Source of the DNA: Phytoseiulus persimilis
Lineage: Eukaryota > Arthropoda > Arachnida > Mesostigmata > Phytoseiidae
Direction: 5' to 3'
Assembly: GCA_037576195.1 (NCBI GenBank)
Contig: CM075103.1
Span: forward strand, 8,122,001 to 8,186,000
DNA length: 64,000 bases
Numbering within the stretch: position 1 is the stretch's first letter; every line of letters starts with the position of its first letter. Of the stretch, positions 13,160-24,523 are shown piece by piece. The notes beneath the pieces are model-generated. The model was not told the origin of the DNA. It saw only the letters and a list, made by a program, of their open reading frames with translations, and did not search any database. The position numbers were made by a program, and so were the translations under genes.

Positions 13160-14035
13160 GAAGACATGTTTGGGAACATGATGACGCTGATGACACCACT
13201 CTTCTGTTGTCAAACGATGATCCCACGCATCTAAGCCAAATGGCCTCGAGAGCTATCTCAGCGGTTAACGACTGGATGACTCGTAATGGTCTACCCCTCA
13301 ACGCGATGAAAACGAAGTATATTGTGTTCGGTCGTAAAACTCTGAGCATCTCTCTGAAGATTCACAACCTCGGTTGTACCACCCCGGATAGTTGCAGCTG
13401 TAACCAAATCGAGGCAGTGCCGACGCACCGCTTCCTTGGCCTTATGCTTGACTCTGACTTGAAGTTTGGAACGCACATTGAGCGAGTTTGCTCCAAGGTC
13501 AGATCAGGAGTCGCAGTGCTCGCTCGATTGAAGCATATCTGCTCTGTACCCCTTAAGAGATCGATCTATCTGGCGTTGATAGAGTCGAACATACGCTAAA
13601 TGATCACAGTTTACGGTGGTGTGTCGGAGTCTGCGCTGTCTGGGCTAGAGAGGCTCCAGAAAAAAGCCATCCGGCTGGTTGTCAAGGCCCGGCACTACGC
13701 TCACTCTGCACCAATTCTCGCCGACCTCAATGTACCAACTCTGGAACAGCTATATGCGGCAAGCCTACTCCAGATTATTGACGCTTCCAAGACCGGCACA
13801 CTCTCACCAGACGCGGTTTAAGTCGGCTGGACTCTTATCCACTACAAATATTCTCAAAACGAGAAACAGACGGACTGCGCTGCCAAACCTCTGCGCACTA
13901 TACAATCACCTTCCAGATGAGATAAGGAACTATGTAGATAACCGCTACGCGAGTGATGCGAAATTTCTTAAATCGCTTTTGGAAAGTTATTACTCGCAGA
14001 TAAGCACGGAGGAACTGAGGAGAATCCTCTATTAG
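13160..14035 (+). mobile_element. decayed non-LTR reverse transcriptase, C-terminal half, with stop and frameshifts
   Basis: The segment encodes the second half of a LINE-type reverse transcriptase in broken pieces. Around 13187 one frame reads ADDTTLLLSNDDPTHLSQ, the catalytic ADD box, but the flanking sequence is in another frame. From 13207 to 13599 comes the region after the box, with DWMTRNGLPLNAMKTKYIVFG and FLGLMLDSDLKFGTHIE. It ends at an in-frame TAA (13597-13599), after which the same frame resumes (YGGVSESALSGLERLQKKAIR). A frameshift near 13790 moves the C-terminus to another frame (NLCALYNHLPDEIRNY), ending at 14035. The upstream polymerase and endonuclease are missing. Just past the end, at 14073-14083, is an 11-base C run. 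This is a dead copy of a family unlike the element at 0.6-2.0 kb. Confidence 0.85.
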
Positions 14036-14083
14036 ACTCGTTCCAATACCATTGCTTGAGATCTACCGACATCCCCCCCCCCC

Positions 14084-15151
14084 AAAATGCTATATGTTAG
14101 GCTGAATGTCTGATGAACGAACGTATTCATCCGTGCGACTCTACCACGGGCGAACTCGCCCACTGCAGGCACGTTATGTTACCATGACCTATTCAGAGAT
14201 AAATAAAATCAGTCATCTTGCTGTCGAAAAAAAAAGCATTTCTATCGCGAAATTGTCAACCATTATCATTGCTGAGAGGATCTCCACACTCTGCGACCCA
14301 AGCCACCCTGAGGAAGTCACAACGAAGATTATCAAGGTTGAACTGTTCGGGGAGGCCAGAATAGGGGGAAAGCGACTCCTTTTCTATTCCGGGGCCCCGG
14401 ATTCGACCACCCTGCAGGAGGAATGCAGAACTTCTCGGATCGAGTATTGTTCCCGGACGGCCAAGCTCCGAGAAGCTGCGCCCTTGGGAGTACTCTTGTG
14501 GAGTTCTTTTCCCTCAATTGGATGCCAGATCTTGAGGAGGAAAAAAACGAAATTACCTTGAAGGAAAAGCAAGTGCTCGACAGTGGTCCCTCGTTCACTG
14601 ATCTCGAGCATCTTTTATGCAGCTCAACCATGGCAGATTTCTGAGTGTGGACTTGGAAGAATTCCGACCGCAACCATCCGGGCTTGATTCGAAATAGCTT
14701 GCCTATGATGTGTTGGCTTTTCAGTGAGATGCGGACCATCAATACGGCCCTGGTCGTGTGATGATTTTTATCAGTTCTGTAAAGCGACTCTTCGAGTTCA
14801 AGTAGATGGAATCGAATGCTCGGTACAATTTTGGAATTTCATCCATCATGAGTATCATCAACCGATTCCATCGATTATCGGAAACCAGAGCGAATCACGA
14901 ATGAACTCCCCAATTATCCCGTGTGGTGATTCATCGTGGCTTCTCGCATTCGGTTCCCGAACGAGAATACTCGGAGCGGTTCATTGTGTGACGTGATTCG
15001 GCTCTCTTCGACGCACAACGTTGAAAATGAATCGGGAACGGCGGCATTGTGTTCTCGAGTCAATATTCAATTTCCGGTAGGCTTTGGGGACCGCCTGCCT
15101 CCATCTGCTGAGTCGAGCTCAGGAGAGTCTTTGCTCTGCTCTGATTGCGGG
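14084..15151. other. 5' region of the first DEG/ENaC gene; no recognised gene
   Basis: A 151-codon open run at 14106-14561 has no recognisable motif and I do not call it. The reading frame of the channel gene is open upstream to an ATG at 14936, but the paralogue shows no matching extension, so the start was placed at 15152. A donor-like TTTCCGGTAGGCTT at 15072-15085 is conserved as TTTCCGGTAGCCTT at 18095-18108 ahead of the second copy, which points to a leader exon and a 5' untranslated intron. Confidence 0.45.
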
Positions 15152-16543
15152 ATGCAGTCCCCGTCGAGAGGTCGCTGGAAATATCTCCGGAAACTCCTGG
15201 AAAACACGAGCGGCGGCCTCGACCGCATCGTGTTGATTCGGAACGATGAGAAATCCCGGCTTCTCCTATGGTGCTCGGCTTATATCTTGCTGACCGGACT
15301 CATGGTGGACTTCTCTCTGCGTTCGATCATCGCCTACTTCGCGTTCCCCACTGAAACCTCGATTGACATCGCGGAACAAAACCTGAGCGTTCCGAGCATA
15401 GCTCTCTGCAGCATGAATCCATTCAAACGCCGAATGCTCTGCGACAAGCCTTATGAGCATCTGTGCGACCCGAGCACAGATTTCGGCAAGGCCTTCGCTC
15501 AGCTTTCTTCGGGACCTGCGAACGTGAGTGATGAGTTCGTCGAGCATTACACTCGAGCTTTCTACAATCTGGAAGATCTGGTCGTTTCCTGTTGGCTGCG
15601 AGGCGAGCCCTGCGGGTTGTCGGGTGCAGAGTTCTTCACCCCGGTCGTCATTGACGCCTACCTGTACGGCCGTTGTTTCTGTATGTTCTGCGAGAGAGGT
15701 CGGAAGTATGCGGATGCCCTCCGAACTCGTACAGAGTTTCCCAGACACTCGCTGGTTCTTCAGCTGAACTCCACAACGAACGACTACCTGTCGCACACCG
15801 AGGGGATCGGCTTCGTCTTCCTGTTCTATACTTATCGGCAGTCTCCGATGATAACCAGGGACTCCGTCCACGTGGCCGCGGGGGAGACCTCGTACATGCG
15901 ACTCGAAACCGTTAAAAAGAAGCTCCTACCGGCCCCGTACCCTTCGCGATGCGGGAGTGATTGGCCTGAAGAATACAAGTATCTCGAGGGCATTGACGAG
16001 GAGCAATATTCGCTCCCCGGCTGCATGAGCATATGTTTAGCTCTGCAGGTCATCCAAGAGTGCAATTGCTGGAAGTCCGAGCAGTTCTCTCAGCTGTCTT
16101 CGCTGCACACCGTCTGCCGGGGCTCTCAGGACGAGTTTCGGTGCCGCAGCGCGGCTCTCAGCAGCCCGGAGCGCTTCCGAGCGAACTGTAGATGCCACAC
16201 AGAATGTTCTACGAGTTCCTACTCTGTAATGACCTCCCGAGGCGGATTTCCGGCGAGTTTATCTAAATCCCGAAGCAATTTCACAGAAGTGAGTACGGAC
16301 CCCCCTAGCGATGGCTCTGACCGCTCCCCTTCTCAAAATGTTCCGGGGTTGCAGGTGATCATCTACCAAGGAACCTCGGAGACCACCGTCGTTGAGGAGA
16401 GGGCGAAGTTCAGTTTCGCAGAAATGGTCGGAGCCATCGGCTCGAATATGAATACTTTCACGGGACTTTCGTTCCTTGTGATCTACGAGACCGTTGACGT
16501 TCTGGCTTCTTGGATTTCCTACATCAGTGAAGCGAGGCTTTGA
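15152..16543 (+). CDS. DEG/ENaC-family (degenerin/ASC) cation channel, copy 1
   Basis: Two exons, 15152-16288 and 16355-16543, give 441 residues of a two-transmembrane, amiloride-sensitive-type Na+ channel subunit that would work as a plasma-membrane trimer. TM1 is at about 37-60. After it comes LSVPSIALCSMNPFKRR, matching the family's FPAVTICN-like segment. The extracellular part has the Cys-rich domains, including PGCMSICLALQVIQECNCW and ANCRCHTECSTSSYSV. TM2 is at about 411-434 and keeps the selectivity-filter Gly-x-Ser as GLS (416-418), but the usual GG-x-x-GL just before it is replaced by GSNMNTF. The conserved N-terminal His-Gly is absent. The start at 15152 was chosen because the tandem copy has the same MQ start and exactly the same length. 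Ligand or gating stimulus is unknown; arthropod relatives serve in mechanosensation, pheromone sensing and peptide-gated signalling. Confidence 0.9.
   Translation: MQSPSRGRWKYLRKLLENTSGGLDRIVLIRNDEKSRLLLWCSAYILLTGLMVDFSLRSIIAYFAFPTETSIDIAEQNLSVPSIALCSMNPFKRRMLCDKPYEHLCDPSTDFGKAFAQLSSGPANVSDEFVEHYTRAFYNLEDLVVSCWLRGEPCGLSGAEFFTPVVIDAYLYGRCFCMFCERGRKYADALRTRTEFPRHSLVLQLNSTTNDYLSHTEGIGFVFLFYTYRQSPMITRDSVHVAAGETSYMRLETVKKKLLPAPYPSRCGSDWPEEYKYLEGIDEEQYSLPGCMSICLALQVIQECNCWKSEQFSQLSSLHTVCRGSQDEFRCRSAALSSPERFRANCRCHTECSTSSYSVMTSRGGFPASLSKSRSNFTEVSTDPPSDGSDRSPSQNVPGLQVIIYQGTSETTVVEERAKFSFAEMVGAIGSNMNTFTGLSFLVIYETVDVLASWISYISEARL
16289..16354 (+). other. 66-bp intron, in frame and stop-free
   Basis: The intron begins GTGAGT and ends GGTTGCAG. 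It is a multiple of three and contains no stop, so retention would insert 22 residues (VSTDPPSDGSDRSPSQNVP...) just before TM2. The same site carries a 733-bp intron in the second copy, which is why I treat it as an intron and not as coding sequence. Confidence 0.85.
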
Positions 16544-18170
16544 GATAAATGATGATCAGCATATCCGGAGCTGTTCGAAGGTAATCAACAAGTCGACGGT
16601 CCACGACTAGAGGATCTAGTTCTCTCCGATATCGTCTGAGAGCAATCTTCACACGAACTTGAGGATACTATCGCCGAGCTGCAAGAAGAGGAATTCATGA
16701 GAACTGAAAATCGTGGTTGAGAGAGATCTTTTGGTGGATGTCGACTCATCAGTTGAGTTCGAGCTCGAAGTGAGCATGATTCGTTCGGAATACTTCTGGA
16801 AATGAGTTATCCTTGTTGGCGGAATGCAACTTCGCACTTCATCGGGACAATCGATGAATATCGGCGTTCCCCATTTCGATTCCAATATCGCGTGCTGGAG
16901 GATCGAATAACATGTATAACCGATTGTCAATCACATGTAGGCGTGGATCGGAAACAGTTCTAAAGCGTGCTCGTCAGGGGAATCACGAGTCGATTCAGAG
17001 CTTCGGAATTTATTGTAGAGCAGTGCCTAGATTCGTCCTGGGAAAATCCGGCTCCGAATTTCTGGAATTTCGTCTGGAATCGATGTGCGAGTTGACTCGA
17101 CTAACTTCGTCGCCATTTTCTTCCACGGTCGCATCGTTCATGTGCGACGAATGCAGGGAGAAGCCTATGAGCCGTCAGGGTGATGGCCGGATTTTGCCCC
17201 TGTCGCTAAACAGAGAGTAGAAGACCGAGTCGATTCTCGCCCCCCGTTTCCAACAGGCTGTGCGGTCCCGAACAGTTAACAGGAAACGAGCCGCTTGACA
17301 GACATCGGTATGCTGCGGCAATTCATTGATCCAGGAATGTTTTCTGACGTATATTGCATGTTCAATATAGAAGCTATTCCTGTCAGGCGCGAGTCAGCAG
17401 ATCGTTGGTATTTTTAACCAAGTGTCCCGAGATTCATTCCGTTCCCCACACGAGTAGGGGAAACCCTATAACCGCCGCAGGTCAAGTCCCAGAATGGAAT
17501 ACCTAGTCTAACCCGCAGATAACGCATCGTGTCGTAAACTGTTTCCACAGGATTGGCGTATTTACACAAGTCGCAGCATTTACTCTGAAACCGTCCTCCT
17601 GGCGTCCTCTTTCAACCCTCCCATGAACGGCGCACGCGACCTGACTCGTCGGCGGTTCGTGCGCTTCTCCGTGCGGTAGATGAGGGCATCATTAATTTGC
17701 AGGTGCAGTTTCATCATCAGTTTCCGAGTTCTGGGTGCATACTTTCCGCTCCGTCAAGCAGCTCTGCGATACGTCCCAGTATCGGATTCAAGAGTCGATC
17801 TGCCATGTCCGTGCCGCGAGTACTCGCATGCGACGTTCCAGTCCTCGATATCTCAACCGAGACACTCATCCAAGATGTTTCCAAGATACTAGATCTGGTT
17901 TGGCTCCCAATGAGCTGATCCGAATTATGAACTTCCGAGTTTGAAGAAAGCTCCCTGTTCCTCCGGATCTCCTCGTTCATCATCTGCGCAGGAGATCGAA
18001 CGTGTGGCTTCCTGCGTGCGGGGTGAGTCGTGTGTTTCAGTCCTCCGGAATCTTGCAGTCGCGGGAGCGGAGTGACCTCGACTCGGTGTTCGATTTCCGG
18101 TAGCCTTCGAAAACCGCTCCGTCAGCCGATTCTAACTTCGCGAAGCCATTCGCTGCTTTTCGAATTCAGA
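16544..18170. other. spacer between the tandem channel genes
   Basis: No gene is recognised. The last ~70 bases before the second copy (18100-18169) start with GTAG and end with GAATTCAG directly before AATGCAG, which fits a short 5' untranslated intron. No AATAAA is obvious after the first copy's stop. Confidence 0.45.
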
Positions 18171-20229
18171 ATGCAGTTCTCGGTGCGGTGCCGCTGGAGC
18201 CATCTGCGTAAACTCTTGGCGAATACCGACGGCGGTCTAGACCGCATTGTGTTGATTCGTAGCGACGAGAAGCTCCGTTTGTTCTTGTGGTGCTCGGTGT
18301 ATATGTCCTTGACAGTGTTCATGGTACATCTCTGCCTACGTTCGGTCAGAGCCTACTCCGCGTTCCCTACTTCAGCTTCGATACAAATCCAGGAGGACTA
18401 CTTGAGTGTTCCGAGCATAGCTCTGTGTAGTTTGAATCCGTTCAAGCGTCAAAAGCTCTGCGACGAGCCGTTCGCCAGTCTGTGTGACCCGAGCACAGAT
18501 TTCGGTAGGGCGTTCGCTCATCTCGCCTCCGCTCCTGAGAATGAGAGCGCCAGCTTCGTCGAACATTACTCCCGAGCTTTCTACAATCTGGAGGATATTG
18601 TTGTGTCCTGTTGGCTTCAAGGAGAACCGTGTGGATCGACGCGAGCGGAGTTCTTCGCTCCGACCGTAATCAACGTCCTTCAATTCGGCCGTTGCTTCTG
18701 CATGTTCTGCGATCGAGACCGGAAATTTGCTGAGGCACTCAGGACTCGCACAGAGCTTCCGAGGAACGCCCTCGTTCTTCACCTGAACTCTTCAACGAGC
18801 CACTACCTGCCGCAAACCGAAGGAGAGGGTTTCGTGTTCCTGTTCCACACTCACCGTAAGTCGGTAAGAGTAAACCGAGACGCCGTTCACGTCGCGATAG
18901 GCGAGTCAACGTACCTCCGACTTGAGACCGTCAAGATGAAACTCTTACCGGCTCCGTACCCTTCGCGATGCGGGAGTGATTGGCCCGGAGAATACAAGGA
19001 CGTCGCGGGCATCGACCAGGAGCATTATTCCTACTCGAGCTGCATGAAGATATGTTTCACGAGGCAGATCATCCAAGAATGTAGATGTCAGAAGGCCACT
19101 CGATTCTCCCTGTTGTCTGAACTGGACAACGTTTGCAAGAGCTCTCTCGATCAGCTTCAATGCCGCGATGAGGCCTACAGTAATCCGAAGCGCATTCGTG
19201 CGAGTTGTAAATGTCCCACCGAATGTTCGATTAATTCCTATATCGTTCGAACTTCGCGAGCGGGGTTTCCGAAAAGCCTATCGAAATCTCCGGGCGACAT
19301 CACTGAAGTAAGTCGAGAATCCTCTCACAGAATGGCGCGTTGATAGATTTCTCGTGTTCTCCCTTGGCAACGTCGCGTCCTTGGGGGAAAAGTGTGTTGG
19401 TATCAGAAGAGGCATGGATGGGCTGGGCACGGAACTCCTCCGGCCCTCAGATCTGACACGACGGTCTCCCACTTGTGAATGAAACGATCCATATTGGGAT
19501 GTCATCGAACAGGCTCCTCTAGCTCAAACCCCGGGAACTCAGAGTGCTCGAGATGTTTCGGCCGGAAACTCGTGATGCCCTCCAGCTGAGTCGATGGATA
19601 GCGCTAGATTTCGGAATCCATTGAATCGTATAGACTCTCTACCGACCTTGAATGAATCAATTGGCCCCTGTTCAAATCTCTGAAAAAAAAGTGAGTTCCA
19701 CTCTCGCTTGGCCTTGGATGCCCATCTGAAAGATTCCCAGGGGCACCCCCTATCGGGATCCAGCTGACCCCCATGCATGACACCAACCGGGGAATTCAAA
19801 GTTTCCTTTTTCTATTCCCGCTATTGCCCATGCGCGACACCCTTACCTCTCGGACGCGACATCTTCGAGGGAAACCCTCTGAGGCGTCGATTGCCGACGC
19901 TCTCATTCAGAGAACAAGAGTTCAGATCCATTGAAGTTCGAGAACCTCAGCGATCGGGACACTCCTTCTCCTGCTCCTCCTCCTTCCTCCTTGGTGTTCC
20001 TGGTGGACACTCGGATGCGCTTAAAGTTCCAATATTACAGGTGATAATCTATCAAGGGATCTCGGAGACGATCCTCTTCGAAGAGAAAGCGAAGTATCTC
20101 TTTTCAGAGATGATTCAAGCGATTGGCTCAAATATGAACTCTTTCACGGGATTGACCTTCCTCGTGATCTTCGAGACCGTTGACGTACTGATATTTTGGA
20201 TCTCTTACATCATGAACGAGCAACTCTGA
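18171..20229 (+). CDS. DEG/ENaC-family (degenerin/ASC) cation channel, copy 2
   Basis: Exons 18171-19307 and 20041-20229 give 441 residues, the same length as the upstream copy, aligning without gaps and identical at well over half of positions. TM1 is at about 37-60. The LSVPSIALCSLNPFKRQ block follows. Cys-rich motifs such as SSCMKICFTRQIIQECRC and ASCKCPTECSINSYIV are kept. The last exon carries IGSNMNSFTGLTFLVIFE, so the filter position reads Gly-Leu-Thr where copy 1 has Gly-Leu-Ser. The intron (GTAAGT...TATTACAG) is 733 bp against 66 bp in copy 1, at the same phase-0 codon after a Thr-Glu pair. Both copies lie in the same orientation about 1.6 kb apart, so a tandem duplication is the simplest origin. 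Confidence 0.9.
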
Positions 20230-23200
20230 GGGAAGCTCAGTACTTCCGGGCGGGACAGCCATACCACGGGTACTGCTATGCTGGAACAGCTCAAGTGTTT
20301 CTGCTCATCACGACGCCACATTCCACTCGAAGGACGGTCGCATTCTTACTCTGAGCACTCTTGGAGGCGACTCTAATTCCGACTAAAGAACATGCCCACT
20401 CCATACTCCGCAGTCTATTGTCTCGCGAATATGATCGATTATCCTCAAGTCTGGCGTAAATAGGATCACTCTTTTAACCATAAACATACCCAGAATTCGC
20501 ACTCATTGATGGAATCTTCGAGATTTGACATTTTCCGTAGTAGACGGAACGTTGCTATATCGTGCAAAATTATCGGGATTCACATGAGGTAACACAGTCA
20601 TCTTCTCTGTCAAAAAGTAGTCCCTGATACGCCAGACTCTGGGGTACTCATTCGTGAGGCTGCGTGTTCATCTGAGGACTCTGAAATCGTTGGCTATGGT
20701 TTCGGTTGCAGCCGTTGAGGGCTCGCTCCCTCCTGTCTTGTCCTATGCGAATTCGAAACCATTTGAACGGCGTTCCGACATTTTTCAATCGCCCAGTCCC
20801 CGGTACGGAAGCCTAGCGCCCTAGAATCTGTCAGCAAGCTTCCGCACGACCGGCACACGTGCGTGCAGCACAAAATCGTTGGTTGGAGCTTTGCTGGGTT
20901 GGTGGATTCCCCGATCGATGAGTTCCTCTCCTTTTTCCACGACTCGATCTCAGCATGTGTTAACCGTAAGAGCGCCCTCAAAGCGCGCCAAGCATTCAAA
21001 TTCGCAGATATTTGCAACAGAGATTCCTTCCCGAGCGAGGTTCTAGATTTGCACTCCTGGGAGAACAATATATCGAAATGACGTTTCCTGCTTCAACCTT
21101 AATAGATCCTCGGAAGGTGGGGTCGTAGTACATGTCCAAATCACTGTCAACCCCTCTGAGGCCCGTGGGCGCACACTTCGACTCATCCTCACTGAATTAT
21201 GGAGCTGATTCGCGATACAATCGACTGCAGAATATGCGAATGCAAAATTTTGCGACGAAATGGAGATCGCTCCAGTGAGTGCTTTCGGATCCGAGTTGAC
21301 TGATCAGTGAGATTTGAGAGACAGTGCCCCTCCTTTACCGAAACCACATAGGATGGTGGCTTGGAGTGAATGGGCGAACAGAGCTCTGAAGATCAGGTGA
21401 GTTCCGTTGCAGAGCTCTCGAGGTGGGATTATGCGCATCAGTTTTGGGGAACGTCCACAAAGGATCTGATCGACAATCTAGACGATGCGATTCGGACTCG
21501 CATTTCGCCAGAGAGGATTGCCTTCCCCGGAGCCGCTCCGAAAGTACCATCTTCTTTCTTGGATTGTTAACTCAACTAGCCGGGGAACGTCGAAAGTGAA
21601 CCAATCGAATTTGTGAGGGATCGTACCAGCCTCAAAATCGACGATTGCCCGACAATTACTTGTCGTTCGAGCCTTTCAACCCGTAGCTTCTTCGGGACAA
21701 TCACCATCAATGAATAATGCCTCATCTTCTCAGCTCCAGTGATGATCATAAGCAATGTTTCATAATCACATCATCACCATGATCAATAATCATCACTTGG
21801 TTTTTATTGTGATCAGTATGCTCGACTGAATATGTTATGAAAGAGCGGTCAAGAACATGACCAGCTCTGGCCTCTCCCAAGACATAACCCGATTCCTCGC
21901 TCAACTCGCGCTCCGAAATACGAACTCAAATGATATCTGACTGACGACGCGATGCTGTACAGCAAGAAAAGGCCTCTTCCAGGCTCATCTTTTGTATCAG
22001 CTGTTGAGATGGCGTGGATAATAGAAAGGGCGAGTTGAAGCTCAAGCAATTGTCGGCGAGAATGGGAAGGATGGTTCAAAACTTCGTTGTGGAATGAGAT
22101 CGATATTTACCTACCAAGCGTGGAGAATCGCTCAAAATCTGACATCCGGTCAGCTGACTGCGTGTAGCGGATCGCAACGCACTGTATACAACGCATCTAT
22201 CGCGAATATGGCTGGCCGTGAGCGGCATTATTCTCGAGTTTTCTCACAGCGGAAGACTCCTCACATTTCATGCGGAGTGTTCGTAGATCTGTACTTTCAA
22301 CCTTCTCGATAAAGTCGGGCAGCGTGGCAGAACTGTCGCACAGTCCAGCCGAATGCGATTTCAGTGGGGGACTCTTCTATTGAAGTTTTATTTCATTTGT
22401 TCATTCCATTTCTATATCAAATGGCATTTGAATCATCTAGAAAGTTTTCGATTTTGATTGTTTCCAAATTTTGTTCCTTTAGTACTTGCTCGTGTGCATT
22501 CATGCTGCTTGCCGATCAGCACGGAGCCTGCGAAGAATCAGAGGTCTGTTACGAGGGTTTGGTCAATCAGGCACTCCCGCAGACTCTCGCGTGAAACGGA
22601 ACCGAGACGGCGTGCCAGCTGTTTCCCTGGGTATAACTCCTGAAGCTAAGCCGGACCGATCCAGTCACTTCTTGGGTTGACTATCCGCGCCGCTTTCTCA
22701 GCTCAGCTATCCGAAACTTCCGATCTCCTATATTTTTCTTTCTGGAAGACTGTCTCGAAATCGATGGAGCAGATTCCGGGTCCATCGCAGGCGCTGAATT
22801 CTGAAGGAGTCCAGCATGAGTGAGTACAGTCCAGCAATGAAAAAAAATAGTAAGAAAATAATTAGAATCAGAGAACCTCAAAGATACTTGACAGAGTGTC
22901 GAAATGAGATGAGGAAGTTTTCCAACTCGCGAAATAATTGTTATCACCTAAAATCGTGTGTTGCCCCACTGTGCGTCGTTCGGTTTTCGCCATTCGATTC
23001 CTGGGACTCGGGCTGGCCCGCTTCCTGAAGTATCTGGCCACTCGGCTCATCGGACTGTTCAAACTCCAACTTTCACCTTCACTCTGACGCTGACTCAAAG
23101 TGAGATGTCTGGAAAATCAATGGGAAGTGTCGCACTGTTGGAGAACAAAGCTTTGAGAGCAAATGGCGTTCGTGTTAGTGGCGGAAGAGAGAGTTTCCAT

Positions 23201-24330
23201 TTGTGACATCTGCTGGAATGGGCTGGGTTTTGCGACATTCAATTCCAAGGCTCAACGAGTTTGTCCAACTCTGTGCCAAATAAATCAGCGAGGTTCAATC
23301 CGAGAGATTGTAATCAATTGAATGGTTCAGATATTTTGGAGATCTGAGGGAAGCATGGAGCTAGGTTGATGTTTCACTGCGGCGACCAAGACTCGCGAAA
23401 TGTCTCTCCTTAAGGAAGCCGGACTGAAAAGATTTCCCGACAGCAAATAGTTCTTAGATTGGTCAAAACTACCCGACTACGGAGTACTTTGGTCGATCCG
23501 ATCCTTCATCCGAAAATCGTGCTTCTCCAGCTTTTCGTCCTGGAAGAAAGACTGACAGAGCTCGATTTTAAGGTAGAACAGAGAGGTATTTTCGCCTCGG
23601 AAAATTTTCCGAATTCGGCTTGCCTGAGGACTTACGGGCCGAAATGCGAAGAGGATGCGATCTTGACGAGAGGTCAGCTCTTGACGTAAAGATTTAAACG
23701 ATCTTCCGCCCTTCTCACAGGTCCTGAGCTGGAAATCTTGAGTTGCAAGGAGTTTGAGCAGCCTCCCATTCCGCGTCGAGCCTAATACTCCCGAACTCGA
23801 TCGGTTGACATCAGAGTTTCGTCGACCAGTTTGTTGAGACAAGTAAGAAAAGAAATGCAATCCTTGAGCCATTCTACAAAAGGCAGCTGCTAACCGATCC
23901 AAGCTGAGGTGGGAAAAATATGCGCCATCCTTCCAGCTCTCGACCGCCAGGAAAAAACAGAATCGATCCATTTTGCACCGAGCTATGAGTATGAGCAAAA
24001 GGGAAGAGGATGACCAAGTTCCAGTCTCACGATGACTACCCTGTAGGAGAATTTCTAGCGTAAAGAACTTTACTTTTGAGGAGGCTCCTGTGAAGTGAAC
24101 GCTATTGGAAACCCATCAGCGGATATTCAGCGTGCGATTAAGCATTTCCGCAGATATTCGAGCGTGGAGGGCTCCGAATTCGACGTTCAATTTTGTATGC
24201 GGGTGTGGCGAGAACTTATGACGAGATAATCAATGTACGGTGTGATTTCCCGAGAGAATTGTTGGCTCGAAAAAATTAAGACAAGAATTCTTCCACGATC
24301 AGACAACTCTTGTTTATTGATGCTCTATCC
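20230..24330. other. gene-poor spacer
   Basis: No recognisable gene is seen. Opposed open runs at 20694-21068 (minus) and 23477-23998 (minus, 173 codons) show no motif. A simple-sequence-like stretch rich in ATCATCA/TGATGAT lies at about 21738-21800. Confidence 0.5.
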
Positions 24331-24523
24331 CAGTGGTTCTCAAAGTGGTCGATAGCCGATCTCCGCTTTACAGAGGTGATGCCGGGGTGGATTTGACCAT
24401 ACTCCTTGGCGTCCACGTAGGTGGATCAAGGGTCGACGGTCGACCCCTTGGGGGACGGCAGTCCATAAACTTCAACGAAGTCGCCTACGGGGTCGATGGG
24501 TCAGTGGAGTTCGAGAACCACTG
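24331..24523. mobile_element. hAT-superfamily MITE, 193 bp, with target-site duplication
   Basis: The left end is CAGTGGTTCTCAAAGTGG. The right end, read on the other strand, is CAGTGGTTCTCGAACTCC: 11 identical terminal bases, then partial match. CAGTGGTTCTCAAA is the classic hAT (Charlie/SPIN-like) terminus. The flanks are CTCTATCC on the left and CTCTGTCC on the right, an 8-bp target duplication with one mismatch, as hAT elements make. Internally there is GGGTCGACGGTCGACCC, a 17-base palindrome. No transposase is encoded, so it is non-autonomous. Confidence 0.85.

Noticed and set aside
14936-15151. 72-codon N-terminal extension of the first DEG/ENaC gene
   Set aside because: The paralogue has a stop or unrelated sequence there, and the two proteins match in length only from the MQ start.
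15266-15871. 201-codon minus-strand ORF inside the first DEG/ENaC gene
   Set aside because: It is antisense to a well supported coding exon and has no motif.
16289-16354. Coding status of the 66-bp segment as ordinary exon
   Set aside because: GTGAGT and TTGCAG borders and the aligned 733-bp intron in the second copy mark it as an intron.
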